Origin: CAYGJN01 sp964350135
GTDB lineage: Bacteria > Bdellovibrionota > Bacteriovoracia > Bacteriovoracales > Bacteriovoracaceae
Assembly: GCA_964350135.1 (NCBI GenBank)
Contig: CAYGJN010000069.1
Span: 1-15,105, forward strand
Length of the DNA: 15,105 nucleotides
Reading direction: 5' to 3'
Every line of letters begins with the position of its first letter. The first letter of the stretch is position 1. Below the pieces are notes generated by a model. The model had not been told where the DNA came from. It searched no databases and worked only from the letters and a program-made list of their open reading frames with translations. Positions 1-7,515 of this stretch are shown piece by piece. A program made the position numbers and the translations under genes.

Positions 1-27
1 TTTAGTTATTATATTGTGTTTTGCTTT

Positions 28-1101
28 TTATTTATACAATACGATTAAAATATTTGGACTAAACTGTTCATTTATTTTTTGTTCATTTAATAATCTCTGG
101 AGGATAACTGAATCATAAACCTTTTTTTTCAAAATCTCACATTGATAAAGGTTTGCAAAACTATCAACAAACATTTCAGTAGCTGCAAACAATCCAGTTT
201 TAAACCTGCCGATCTCTCCATCTTTTTTAATAATAGGAAAAGAGCTCTCATCGATTTTCAAGTCATGTAACACTTTCAAGTAGGTTGAATTGTTCTCATG
301 ACGAAGACAGAGAGAGTAAGCAAAGGCATCTCCAAGAGAGCCTATTCCTATTTGAATCTCACCATCATCTTTAACCATAGTAGAAGCATGCAGTCCGATC
401 ATAAAATCTGCATCACTTACTGAAAGTTTAGGAGGGCCAAAGACTTTAAAATCATACTCTTTATTATCTAAGACAAAATCAAAAAATTTTGGCGCAACGA
501 TAGATTCCCCATACATAAAAGGCAGGTCGTTATTAACTTGTCCAACAACAAGGGTATTTTTGCTCAACTCACGCATTCTTCCAGCAATATCGATTGTGAT
601 ATCTGGATTGCAACTTAAGCTATAAACTCCCTCCCCTTCTATTTCTCCTCGGCAGATTTGTTGACAAATAACATTTACTCCACGCTCTATAATATCTCTT
701 GTTGCATGAGTATAATTAGTAGAGAGGTAACGTTGTTGTTCTAAAGCATTTCCAACAAACTTTCCTGGTGGGAAATAAAACTCTATAACTTTAATATTCT
801 CTGGCAGCTTGCCACTCACCCTATCTAGTTCATAAAGTAGATCAGGGTAATTTCCAAACACTCTGTCAGAGATAGGATCTAGGAATTTCTGTTCTAATTC
901 ACTTTTCCCTACTGGTTTTTGTAATGTTAAGGCCGTAAGAATTGTTAAAGAGATAGAGGAGTCATTCTTAGCGGCAATATAGATGCTATTCATAAAATGA
1001 TTGGCCTTACCAGCTCCAAGAGGTGCACCTAGTACTATTTCATGACCAACTTTCTCAATCACTTTTTTAACAAGTTCATCTACATTACTAAATACTTTCA
1101 T
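28..1101 (-). CDS. Acetyl-CoA hydrolase/CoA-transferase family protein, apparently truncated
   Basis: Family enzymes move CoA between acyl groups (for example acetyl-CoA and succinate) or hydrolyse acetyl-CoA, in the cytoplasm, through a glutamyl-CoA intermediate. Seen: an N-terminal PLGAGKANH stretch (residues 27-35) typical of the long proteobacterial form, the GIGSLGDA loop (252-259), and an ATEMFVD segment (307-313) that matches the TEMF-D motif around the catalytic Glu of 4-hydroxybutyrate CoA-transferase, making E309 the likely nucleophile. The ATG has a good AGGAG site about five bases upstream, and the gene follows the flavoprotein gene by 16 bases, so it is the last gene of that operon. 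Oddity: the frame ends with TAA after 357 residues, shortly after the catalytic Glu. The long-form proteins I remember are about 600 residues or more and need the following glycine-rich CoA/oxyanion region. The frame is open again for nine codons after the stop, up to the window edge. Family call firm, substrate unknown, intactness doubtful. Confidence 0.8.
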   Translation of the reverse strand: MKVFSNVDELVKKVIEKVGHEIVLGAPLGAGKANHFMNSIYIAAKNDSSISLTILTALTLQKPVGKSELEQKFLDPISDRVFGNYPDLLYELDRVSGKLPENIKVIEFYFPPGKFVGNALEQQRYLSTNYTHATRDIIERGVNVICQQICRGEIEGEGVYSLSCNPDITIDIAGRMRELSKNTLVVGQVNNDLPFMYGESIVAPKFFDFVLDNKEYDFKVFGPPKLSVSDADFMIGLHASTMVKDDGEIQIGIGSLGDAFAYSLCLRHENNSTYLKVLHDLKIDESSFPIIKKDGEIGRFKTGLFAATEMFVDSFANLYQCEILKKKVYDSVILQRLLNEQKINEQFSPNILIVLYK

Positions 1102-1117
1102 ATTCTCCTCTGACCAA

Positions 1118-3028
1118 CTATTTATAATTTCTTTGGATGGGCTTGATGCTTTTAAAAACTAGAGCTTCTTTATATAGTTGATAGTTTCCATTATTAAATC
1201 CCCAGGCTGAAACAAAAGAGAAATCATGGTCAACTCTCATAGCCTCCCCTTCCTTTGTTTGAAATTCTTCACGAAAATGAGCTCCACATGACTCCTCTCG
1301 AGTAAGAGCATCGATACACATTAATTGTGCAAGTTCTATGAAATCAGCTAATCTTAAAGCATTTTCTAATTCTTGATTAACTCCATTTGCCTTTCCTGGA
1401 ACTCTGATATTGGTCCAAAAATCCTCCCCAATCTTTTCAAGCTTATTTATAGCTGTTTTTAAACCAGTTTCATTTCTTGTGATGGCACACTCTTTCCACA
1501 TTATTTTTCCTAATTCTATATGAAACTCATTTACTGTTTTACTACCCTTAACAGACATAATTTTATCTATTTCAGCAGCCACTTTTTTTTCTGCTTCGTC
1601 AAAAGCAGGGTCATCAATTTTTATCTCTTTTGCTGATAAGTTATCTGCTAAATAATTATTAATAGTAGTTGGCAATATCAAATATCCATCCACACTTGCT
1701 TGAAGCAAAGAATTAGCACCAAGTCTATTTGCTCCATGATCTGCAAAATTACACTCTCCTATTGAGTATAATCCTGGTATTGTTGTCATAAGTTCATAGT
1801 CAACCCAGAGCCCTCCCATTGAAAAATGTGCTGCAGGGGAAATAAGCATTGGTGAGTCGTATGCATTTATACCTTTAATACTTTCATACATACTAAAAAG
1901 ATTTCCATATTTATCTCTTATACTATCCTTACCTTCTCTATTAATAGCATCTCGGAAATCTAGATAAACTGCATTTTTTAATGGACCAACTCCAAAGCCA
2001 GCATCAATTTTTTCCTTAGCTGACCTTGATGCAATATCTCGGGGAGCCAAGTTTCCAAAGCTTGGATATTTTCTTTCTAAATAATAATCTCTTTCCTCTT
2101 CTGGTATATTATTTGGGTCTCGCTGATCATCTTTTTTATTTGGGACCCAAATTCTTCCATCATTCCGAAGTGATTCAGACATTAAAGTCAGTTTAGACTG
2201 AAATTCTCCTGACTGCGGAATGGCAGTAGGATGAATTTGAGTGAAACTAGGATTAGCTAAACACGCTCCTTTTTTAAAGGCCTTCCATATAGCAGAGCCA
2301 TTACATCCAATGGCCAAGGTTGAAAGCCTAAAGACCCTAGAGTATCCACCTGTTGCAAGAACAATGGCGTCAGCAGCAAACCTTTTTAACTGACCACTTA
2401 CTAAATCCCTTGCGATTACTCCTTTTGCTTTTCCAGCAATAATCACAAATTCTAATATTTCATGACGAGTAAGCATCGACACTTTCTTCCTAGCTATCAT
2501 TTTTGAAAGTTGGGAGTGGGCAGCGATCATCAATTGTTGCCCTGTTTGTCCTCTGGCATAAAAAGTTCTAGAAACTTGTACTCCTCCAAAACTTCTATTA
2601 CGAAGGTTTCCCCCATATTCACGTGCAAAAGGAACACCAAGAGCGGTAAAGTGGTCAATGATCCTGCAACTAAGCTCTGCAAGCCGATAAACATTGGCTT
2701 CTCTAGATCTAAAGTCACCTCCTTTCAACGTATCGTAAAACATTCGCCAGACGCTATCACCATCGTTTTGATAATTTTTAGAGGCGTTAATGCCTCCCTG
2801 GGCTGCTACAGAATGCGCTCGTCTAACAGAGTCTTGGAAGCAAAAGCATTGTATATTATAGCCCTGCTCTGCTAACGTTGCTGCTGCTCCAGCACCTGCC
2901 AGGCCTGAACCAACAACAATGATATTTATTTTTTTTTTATTATTTGGGCTGACTAATTTGCTCGTAGATTGATAATTATTCCACTTATCTTGAATCTCTC
3001 CTGGTGGAATTTTTGAATCTGGCAACAT
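1118..3028 (-). CDS. sdhA: Succinate dehydrogenase/fumarate reductase flavoprotein subunit
   Basis: Catalytic FAD subunit of complex II, interconverting succinate and fumarate at the cytoplasmic face of the inner membrane. Seen: Rossmann motif GSGLAG (40-45); RRAHSVAAQGG with H72 as the residue that carries covalent FAD; substrate-site motifs QIHPT (H266), APRD (R330), AAHFSMGG (H401) and GANRLGANS (R435). All catalytic residues of the family are present, and 636 residues is full length for the Bacteroides/delta/epsilon-type enzyme. A weak GTAGGT ribosome site precedes the ATG. It sits 33 bases after the CBS gene and 16 before the CoA-transferase gene, so probably one transcript. Odd: the iron-sulfur (sdhB) and membrane (sdhC) genes normally beside it are absent within the window on both sides. 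It either pairs with subunits encoded elsewhere or is a second, stand-alone paralogue. Direction (SDH or FRD) cannot be read from the sequence. Confidence 0.93.
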   Translation of the reverse strand: MLPDSKIPPGEIQDKWNNYQSTSKLVSPNNKKKINIIVVGSGLAGAGAAATLAEQGYNIQCFCFQDSVRRAHSVAAQGGINASKNYQNDGDSVWRMFYDTLKGGDFRSREANVYRLAELSCRIIDHFTALGVPFAREYGGNLRNRSFGGVQVSRTFYARGQTGQQLMIAAHSQLSKMIARKKVSMLTRHEILEFVIIAGKAKGVIARDLVSGQLKRFAADAIVLATGGYSRVFRLSTLAIGCNGSAIWKAFKKGACLANPSFTQIHPTAIPQSGEFQSKLTLMSESLRNDGRIWVPNKKDDQRDPNNIPEEERDYYLERKYPSFGNLAPRDIASRSAKEKIDAGFGVGPLKNAVYLDFRDAINREGKDSIRDKYGNLFSMYESIKGINAYDSPMLISPAAHFSMGGLWVDYELMTTIPGLYSIGECNFADHGANRLGANSLLQASVDGYLILPTTINNYLADNLSAKEIKIDDPAFDEAEKKVAAEIDKIMSVKGSKTVNEFHIELGKIMWKECAITRNETGLKTAINKLEKIGEDFWTNIRVPGKANGVNQELENALRLADFIELAQLMCIDALTREESCGAHFREEFQTKEGEAMRVDHDFSFVSAWGFNNGNYQLYKEALVFKSIKPIQRNYK

Positions 3029-3061
3029 CCATTTACCTACCTACAAACCTTATACAAAAAA

Positions 3062-3511
3062 TTAGCCAATTTTGTTGAATGCTTTGATTAGATCTTTTCT
3101 AGTAATAATCCCTACAAGCTTTCCCCCCTCCAATACCGGGAGTCTCTTTAAGTTCTTTGTCTTCATTAGATCAACAATAGAACTTAGGCTTGATTCAGAT
3201 TCAACTGTGCTTGGACTCTTCGACATAACTTCAGAAAGTTTTCTCGTTTTTGCTCTTGAGTAAATCTCTTCAATATTACCTTGGTGATGATTCTCCCCAA
3301 GTACTCTTTTAAGAGATACTAGAGCATGAGGAACATTAACATCCTTACCTACAAAGTCCGATTCAGTAACAATTCCAACTAGAGCACTTGAATTATCTAC
3401 AATTGGCAATACACTAAAGCCGTTTTCGGACATTACTCTAGCAGCTTCACTCACTGTCTGATCTTGATTACATGTAATAACATTTTTAGTCATAAATTCG
3501 TTCGCTTTCAT
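3062..3511 (-). CDS. Tandem CBS-domain protein
   Basis: A stand-alone 149-residue protein made of two CBS domains forming one Bateman module, a fold that usually binds adenosine nucleotides (AMP, ATP, SAM) and reports energy state. Domain 1 covers about residues 4-60 (FMTKNVITCNQDQTV ... LVGIVTESDF) and domain 2 about 92-149 (VMSKSPSTVESESSL ... LVGIITRKDL), both with the GI(V/I)T-x-x-D ending that contacts ribose/phosphate. There is no membrane segment, DNA-binding or enzymatic domain, so it probably acts on a partner or as a sensor. A strong AGGAGA site lies five bases before the ATG. It is the first gene of the minus-strand operon with the SdhA-type flavoprotein and the CoA-transferase, which suggests, as inference only, a role tied to central carbon or energy metabolism. 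Confidence 0.88.
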   Translation of the reverse strand: MKANEFMTKNVITCNQDQTVSEAARVMSENGFSVLPIVDNSSALVGIVTESDFVGKDVNVPHALVSLKRVLGENHHQGNIEEIYSRAKTRKLSEVMSKSPSTVESESSLSSIVDLMKTKNLKRLPVLEGGKLVGIITRKDLIKAFNKIG

Positions 3512-3557
3512 AATTTCTCCTGATTATAAATAACTCTTCTTAGTAAAATACGTCTAT

Positions 3558-3587
3558 ATTATAAACCATCTATATTCTTAGAAGCAA
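3558..3587 (-). promoter_or_regulatory. Putative sigma70-type promoter for the CBS-sdhA-CoA transferase operon
   Basis: On the minus strand a TTGCTT box (3582-3587) is followed after 18 bases by a perfect TATAAT (3558-3563), about 47 bases before the CBS start codon and in the right orientation. Judged by eye in an AT-rich spacer, so chance matches are likely; its position ahead of the first gene of the operon supports it. Confidence 0.4.
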
Positions 3588-3642
3588 TTTTAACAATATA
3601 TATTCAACTTAGTGCAGTATAAATCTATCGTTTCAAATACCA

Positions 3643-3648
3643 TATAAT
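3643..3648 (+). promoter_or_regulatory. Candidate -10 box for the POT transporter gene
   Basis: A perfect TATAAT lies in the 212-base divergent spacer, about 75 bases before the ATG at 3724. I find no convincing -35 hexamer at the usual distance, so it would need an activator or is a chance match in AT-rich DNA. Confidence 0.22.
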
Positions 3649-3723
3649 AGTTTTAATATATATCTACTCTATACTTTCTTATATATACTCATTCTCAGTA
3701 ACCAATATTAAAAGACAGGTTTT

Positions 3724-5157
3724 ATGTGGAATAAACTTAATAAGTCCATGATGGTTTGCCAGATGGCATTTGGTCTTTCTTTTTATGGTGTAATGGCCAT
3801 ATTGACTCGATTTTTCTTAGAAGATTTACAATATAGTGAGGCTGACACCATGATGGTTGTGGGAGCCTTCTCTTCAATCGGCCCTTTGTTTGCCATTGCT
3901 GGTGGCTTTATTGCCGATAAATTTTTAGGAGCATATCGCTCACTAACTATAGCTTTTTTCTCCTTTGCATCAGGCTATTTATTACTTGTTATTGGTGCTA
4001 GCACAACTAACGTTCCTCTAAGCTTAGCAGGTATTGCTCTGGCTAGTTATGCTCGAGGTCTTATGTCTCCAAGCTATCCAAGCTTGTTTAGAAGAACTTT
4101 TAAAAACCAAGATGATTTTGAAAATGGTTTTCCAGTTAATTACTCTGTAAATAATATTGGAGCATTTTTAGGACAATACTTATTTCCAATGCTGGTATTA
4201 GCTGCTGGTTTTAGTAGTGGTTTCCTCTTATCAGGAACGATGGCCACAATAGCATTTGCAATTCTTTTTTCATCTCACAAATCATTTATTAAGGTTGGGG
4301 CTCATATTGACAAAGAACCAGTTAGTCCGAAGAACTGGATATCATTTGCTGTAATATCATTAGGTATGATCGTCTTAGTTTTCTTTATGTTTTCAAATAT
4401 GCATATTGGTAAAAATATTGTTTATGCCATTGGTGTAGCAGCAATAATTTATTTTATAAGTTTAATGTTTAAGACTTCACGCTCTAACTCTCTTAAAATG
4501 GGTACTATTTTAATTATGATATTTTTGAGCATAGCTTTTTTCGTTTATTATGGACAAATGATGACCTCAATGACCATGGTAACTATCAATACGATGCGTG
4601 GAGACTTATTTGGATTTATTCCAATAGCACCTGAAGCTGCAATGTCTATGAATCCCTTATGGTGTATGATTGCTGGACCTATTATTAGCTTTATATTCAC
4701 AAGTCTTGAAAAGAAAAATATTGATCTAGCAACTTCTACTAAGGTCTCTATCTCTTTTGTACTAACTGCCATAGCATTTGGCATTTTAACATTGGCAGTA
4801 AAAAACATTGGTACAGATATAATAATCCGCCCCGAAGTTTTTTTAGTTATTCATTTTTTCCAAGCATTTGCTGAAGTTATCGTAGGCTCCATGGTTGTTG
4901 CCTTTATATTATCCGTAACACCAAAACATATTGAGAATTTCTCTGTTAGTTTATTCTCAGTAGCAATTGCTCTAAGTGGTATTGTTGGTGCAGTTTTTTC
5001 AACCTCCATTGCCTTGGAAAAAGATCAGATTATTACTCAAAACATTGTCCAGACTGTGTATGGTAGCTATTTTAGTACTTTAACTGTTTGGGCCGTAGTG
5101 ATGGTTGTAATCGCCTTACTCTCATCTGTAGTCATTCGTAAAATGCTAGCTGATTGA
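3724..5157 (+). CDS. POT/PTR2-family major facilitator transporter (peptide-transporter-like)
   Basis: Inner-membrane major facilitator of the proton-dependent oligopeptide transporter family; 477 residues and alternating hydrophobic stretches fit 12 or more membrane helices. Seen: the loop-2/3 family signature GGFIADKFLG (60-69) and the second PTR2 signature GFPVNYSVNNIGAFLG (135-150); the C-terminal half has the family-like NPLW ... GPIISF and TPKHIENFSVSLFS segments. Oddity: the first-helix ExxERFxYYG motif, which couples proton movement to transport in canonical members, reads Q13-x-x-F16-G17-x-x-F20-Y21-G22, so both Glu and the Arg are gone. Substrate and energy coupling may therefore differ (a dipeptide, amino acid or siderophore-like molecule cannot be told apart here). 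A modest CAGG ribosome site precedes the ATG. Its 3' end overlaps the end of the opposing DTW gene by 12 bases. Confidence 0.82.
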   Translation: MWNKLNKSMMVCQMAFGLSFYGVMAILTRFFLEDLQYSEADTMMVVGAFSSIGPLFAIAGGFIADKFLGAYRSLTIAFFSFASGYLLLVIGASTTNVPLSLAGIALASYARGLMSPSYPSLFRRTFKNQDDFENGFPVNYSVNNIGAFLGQYLFPMLVLAAGFSSGFLLSGTMATIAFAILFSSHKSFIKVGAHIDKEPVSPKNWISFAVISLGMIVLVFFMFSNMHIGKNIVYAIGVAAIIYFISLMFKTSRSNSLKMGTILIMIFLSIAFFVYYGQMMTSMTMVTINTMRGDLFGFIPIAPEAAMSMNPLWCMIAGPIISFIFTSLEKKNIDLATSTKVSISFVLTAIAFGILTLAVKNIGTDIIIRPEVFLVIHFFQAFAEVIVGSMVVAFILSVTPKHIENFSVSLFSVAIALSGIVGAVFSTSIALEKDQIITQNIVQTVYGSYFSTLTVWAVVMVVIALLSSVVIRKMLAD

Positions 5158-5841
5158 TTCAATCCTGTGTTTTTTTAGGGAAATTTGTGTATCTACAATA
5201 TGATCAAAAACTTCTAAAAGGTTATTATGCGCGCAAGAGTTAGTGTTAAACCCTTGTGAATCTCCCAACAGGCAAATTGTTTTATAAATAGCCTCTGCTG
5301 TAGAACAACATTCAATTGAGGGTTGCTTTCGAATCCTAAAGTTTGAAGGCGAGTTAACAGTAAAAGATATCTGGGGTAGTTTTTGTAAATTCTTACTTTT
5401 ATACATTGTTTGTCTGGCCGTATTCCAAGTACCATCTACAACAAAAATTACAAGCTTTTTTCCTGCAGAGACAATACTCCTTTGCTCTATAGAAGTTAAC
5501 TTACTAAGGTTAAGGGCATATTTTCCAGGATAGAGTACAACACAATGATTTTCAGGATTCTCAATTAATTTATTGACCACTTTATCGTGAGTATAATCAA
5601 AGCCTGGAACAAGATAAGAGTTTTTCAAAATAAGATGAGACATTGTCCCAGTAGCAATTTTCCTATCTATTTCAATTTGATGAATAAGGATCACGAAAGT
5701 AATCTTTGGATCAAAGCTTTTTACTAGATGACAATAGCATGTTTTTTTAGCAAACCCACATACAGAACAATTTTCACGAGGAGTAAACCTTGTTTTTCTT
5801 AATTGCTCTTTGTACTCTAAATATTCTTTTTTATTTCTCAT
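5146..5841 (-). CDS. DTW-domain tRNA-uridine aminocarboxypropyltransferase
   Basis: DTW-domain (TapT/YfiP-type) enzymes transfer the 3-amino-3-carboxypropyl group of SAM to a uridine of tRNA (acp3U). Seen: a zinc-ribbon-like cluster C25-x2-C28 ... C35-x-C37, then an HQIE segment (54-57), a YPG loop (104-106), the name-giving motif as DGTW (136-139, a common variant of DTW) and the FRIRKQP ... STAEA block (168-183) that is conserved in the family. 231 residues is normal. It is cytoplasmic, with no membrane segment or signal. No strong ribosome site precedes the ATG, which is the only plausible start because a stop-rich region lies upstream. It appears to be a single-gene unit, tail to tail with the transporter gene. 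The family call is strong; the exact target uridine is not visible. Confidence 0.88.
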   Translation of the reverse strand: MRNKKEYLEYKEQLRKTRFTPRENCSVCGFAKKTCYCHLVKSFDPKITFVILIHQIEIDRKIATGTMSHLILKNSYLVPGFDYTHDKVVNKLIENPENHCVVLYPGKYALNLSKLTSIEQRSIVSAGKKLVIFVVDGTWNTARQTMYKSKNLQKLPQISFTVNSPSNFRIRKQPSIECCSTAEAIYKTICLLGDSQGFNTNSCAHNNLLEVFDHIVDTQISLKKHRIESIS

Positions 5842-5977
5842 CTATATAAGACTAGTTGAAATGAACAGTTACTCAAGGTATTTTGCGACAAGATTTCCTA
5901 CAAGAGTTTCTTCTTAGCTTTCAAATGTCAATGTCCATTAGCTGCAAGCTTAAGATAATACTTTGATAAAAATTAAT

Positions 5978-6451
5978 TCAATATGGGAGGGAAAAAGCTA
6001 ACCCAAGACCACCACGCTGAGGTATGAGCATTAAAGATTGTTTTGATTTAGACTTATAGTTATAAAAAGTTCCCCACCCATAGGAAGCTCCAATAGTAAT
6101 TCCAAAAATAACATCATGAAGATAATGATAATCATCATTAATACGGCTAAATGCAATAAAAGAAGCTAGCGTATAAGCTCCTCCTCCCCAAAACCAACCG
6201 TGCCTAGAAGCAACAACTGATGCAAAAGAAAAAGCTCCGGACGAATGCCCTGAAGGAAAAGAATCGTTGTCGTCTGGATAACCTGGCCGTTTCTCATTTA
6301 TCATCTCCTTTAATGCAAATGTTAAGCCTAGAGAATAGAGCGATGCCTTAGTCATATGTTCACTTGATTCTATCGCTTCAGTATTATTATTTTTTTTTCC
6401 ATAGATATAAAACCCACCAGAGTATATTGCATTTAATATACCAAGCCCCAA
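5978..6451 (-). pseudogene. PAP2 phosphatase, catalytic part, separated from its N-terminus by a frameshift
   Basis: Carries the complete PAP2 (lipid phosphatase/acid phosphatase) signature: K48-x6-R55-P56, FPSGH (65-69) and S102-R103-x5-H109-x3-D113, so the active site is intact. Family members remove phosphate from phosphatidic acid, undecaprenyl pyrophosphate or soluble phosphate esters outside the cytoplasm. The only start in this frame is a TTG at 6451 with no ribosome site, and a stop lies three codons upstream. It would begin inside the PAP2 fold and lack a signal peptide. Adding one base to the G run at 6446-6449 joins it to the preceding signal-peptide frame (6433-6828) to give ...INWG-LGILNA..., a continuous start of a PAP2 domain of about 283 residues in total. 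Thus one gene, broken by mutation or by a sequencing slip. The C-terminus ends in a strand-like GLGLAFSLPY. Confidence 0.75.
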
Positions 6452-6828
6452 TTGATTAACTCAATAAAGGGATTACCAATATATGTTTCTTTCTCTCTTC
6501 TCGTGTCTGTCAAAGATAAGTTACTATCAAATATATTAATATTCTTACCATACTTTAAATAATTAAAGCCGCCTCCCATTTGCAGACTCTGCCAAGGAAG
6601 TCGGTGGTAATATTCAATTGAAGAAATAAGACCGGTTGAGTATGTTTCATCAATTATTCGTGTATTGTTTTCGTATTCTCTCTCAATTTCACTATAGCTT
6701 TCAGAGACCCACAGTAAAGAGGTGTTTTCGTTTAGAAAAACACTTCTTCTTTCAACCTGAGCATAGACAGTACTATTAATTGTATAAAGGAGAATAAAGG
6801 CACATAAACGATCTAAAAGCTTCTTCAT
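6433..6828 (-). CDS. Signal-peptide N-terminal fragment of the split PAP2 protein
   Basis: 131 residues beginning MKKLLDRL, followed by a hydrophobic core and a likely cleavage after VYA (residue 23), so exported. The remaining part alternates polar and aromatic residues (for example EYYHRLPWQ, GGGFNYLKYG), resembling beta-strands of surface or barrel proteins; I cannot name it. The last residues run into a stop only because of the frame: one extra G at 6446-6449 continues it into the PAP2 catalytic part. The start is 9 bases after the cation transporter stop, so the two are co-transcribed; the ribosome site is weak (AAGAAG). Alternative: a truncated outer-membrane protein fused next to a PAP2 remnant by a small deletion. 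As written, this frame alone would give a secreted fragment without catalysis. Confidence 0.65.
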   Translation of the reverse strand: MKKLLDRLCAFILLYTINSTVYAQVERRSVFLNENTSLLWVSESYSEIEREYENNTRIIDETYSTGLISSIEYYHRLPWQSLQMGGGFNYLKYGKNINIFDSNLSLTDTRREKETYIGNPFIELINWGLVY

Positions 6829-6837
6829 TGAATCTTC

Positions 6838-7452
6838 TTAGGCTGCTTTGTATTCACTAATAGAGTCTTTTAAAATATGAAATGCTGACTTCAGAAATAC
6901 AAGTGCAATAATCAACCCAATGATAATATCCGGCCATTTGCTTGCAAAAGTCGAAACACAATATGCTGCAATCAAGACACCTATATTTGCGACAATATCA
7001 TTTCTTGAACATATCCAAGTAGATTTCATATTGATATCATCATCTCTGTGCTTTAATAGCAAAACTAAGCATGCACTATTGGCCATCAAAGCAACTAAAC
7101 CTATAATCCCCATTGTTTTTGCAACAGGCACTATATCAGACATTGCCTTATAAAAAGCTTCACCGAGTACATAAAGTCCAAAAACGGTAATAATGACTCC
7201 CTTTAATAGAGCCGCACTTGCCTTCCATTTCATACTTCTATTTATGACATACAAGCTAAAAGCATAGACAATAGCATCCCCTAACATGTCTAAAGAGTCC
7301 GCCAGGAGAGCTGTTGATTGGGATAACAAACCAAATGTAAATTCAACAAAAAACATTAAAGCGTTAATAACCAATACAATTATTAAAACATTTTTTTGCT
7401 TAGTACGGAGCTGTTCCAGCTCTGTGCTTTTAGCTTCACAACAACTTTTCAT
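6838..7452 (-). CDS. Short cation transporter (CDF-like, no C-terminal domain)
   Basis: An inner-membrane protein of the cation diffusion facilitator superfamily, exporting divalent metal ions in exchange for protons. Seen: an N-terminal Cys pair SCCE (3-6), about six hydrophobic segments, helix-2 motif ADSLDMLGD (51-59) giving D55-x3-D59 in place of the common H-x3-D, and helix-5 motif CSRND-x3-N (148-156). The protein ends at 204 residues just after helix 6, so the cytoplasmic metal-sensing domain of ordinary members (about 300 residues) is absent. This short form is, from memory, a recognised subgroup rather than a truncation. Metal specificity cannot be read; the Cys pair and D/N-rich site hint at soft or transition metals. 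The start has only a weak GAG site. It heads a transcript with the exported PAP2 gene 9 bases downstream. Confidence 0.82.
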   Translation of the reverse strand: MKSCCEAKSTELEQLRTKQKNVLIIVLVINALMFFVEFTFGLLSQSTALLADSLDMLGDAIVYAFSLYVINRSMKWKASAALLKGVIITVFGLYVLGEAFYKAMSDIVPVAKTMGIIGLVALMANSACLVLLLKHRDDDINMKSTWICSRNDIVANIGVLIAAYCVSTFASKWPDIIIGLIIALVFLKSAFHILKDSISEYKAA

Positions 7453-7515
7453 ATAGATCTCTATTAGTTATCTTACAAATTGGAAGTAGACTACCGCCAC
7501 GTGAATCAGATTTCA

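Noticed and set aside
252..290. Loss of the catalytic Glu in the CoA-transferase (a YLKV segment at residues 274-277 where YTEV might be expected)
   Set aside because: A better match to the catalytic TEMF-D motif occurs at residues 308-313, so the Glu is kept as E309.
2510..2875. Plus-strand open frame of 121 codons
   Set aside because: Fully antisense to the well-conserved FAD domain of the flavoprotein gene; low-complexity, non-protein-like composition.
5152..5176. Short stem GATTG-ATT-CAATC with a T7 run as a plus-strand terminator
   Set aside because: Only five AT-rich base pairs and five bases between stem and T run; too weak to list as a feature.
5926..5931. Perfect minus-strand TTGACA upstream of the DTW gene
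   Set aside because: No acceptable -10 box at 16-18 bases; likely chance, so no promoter was called.
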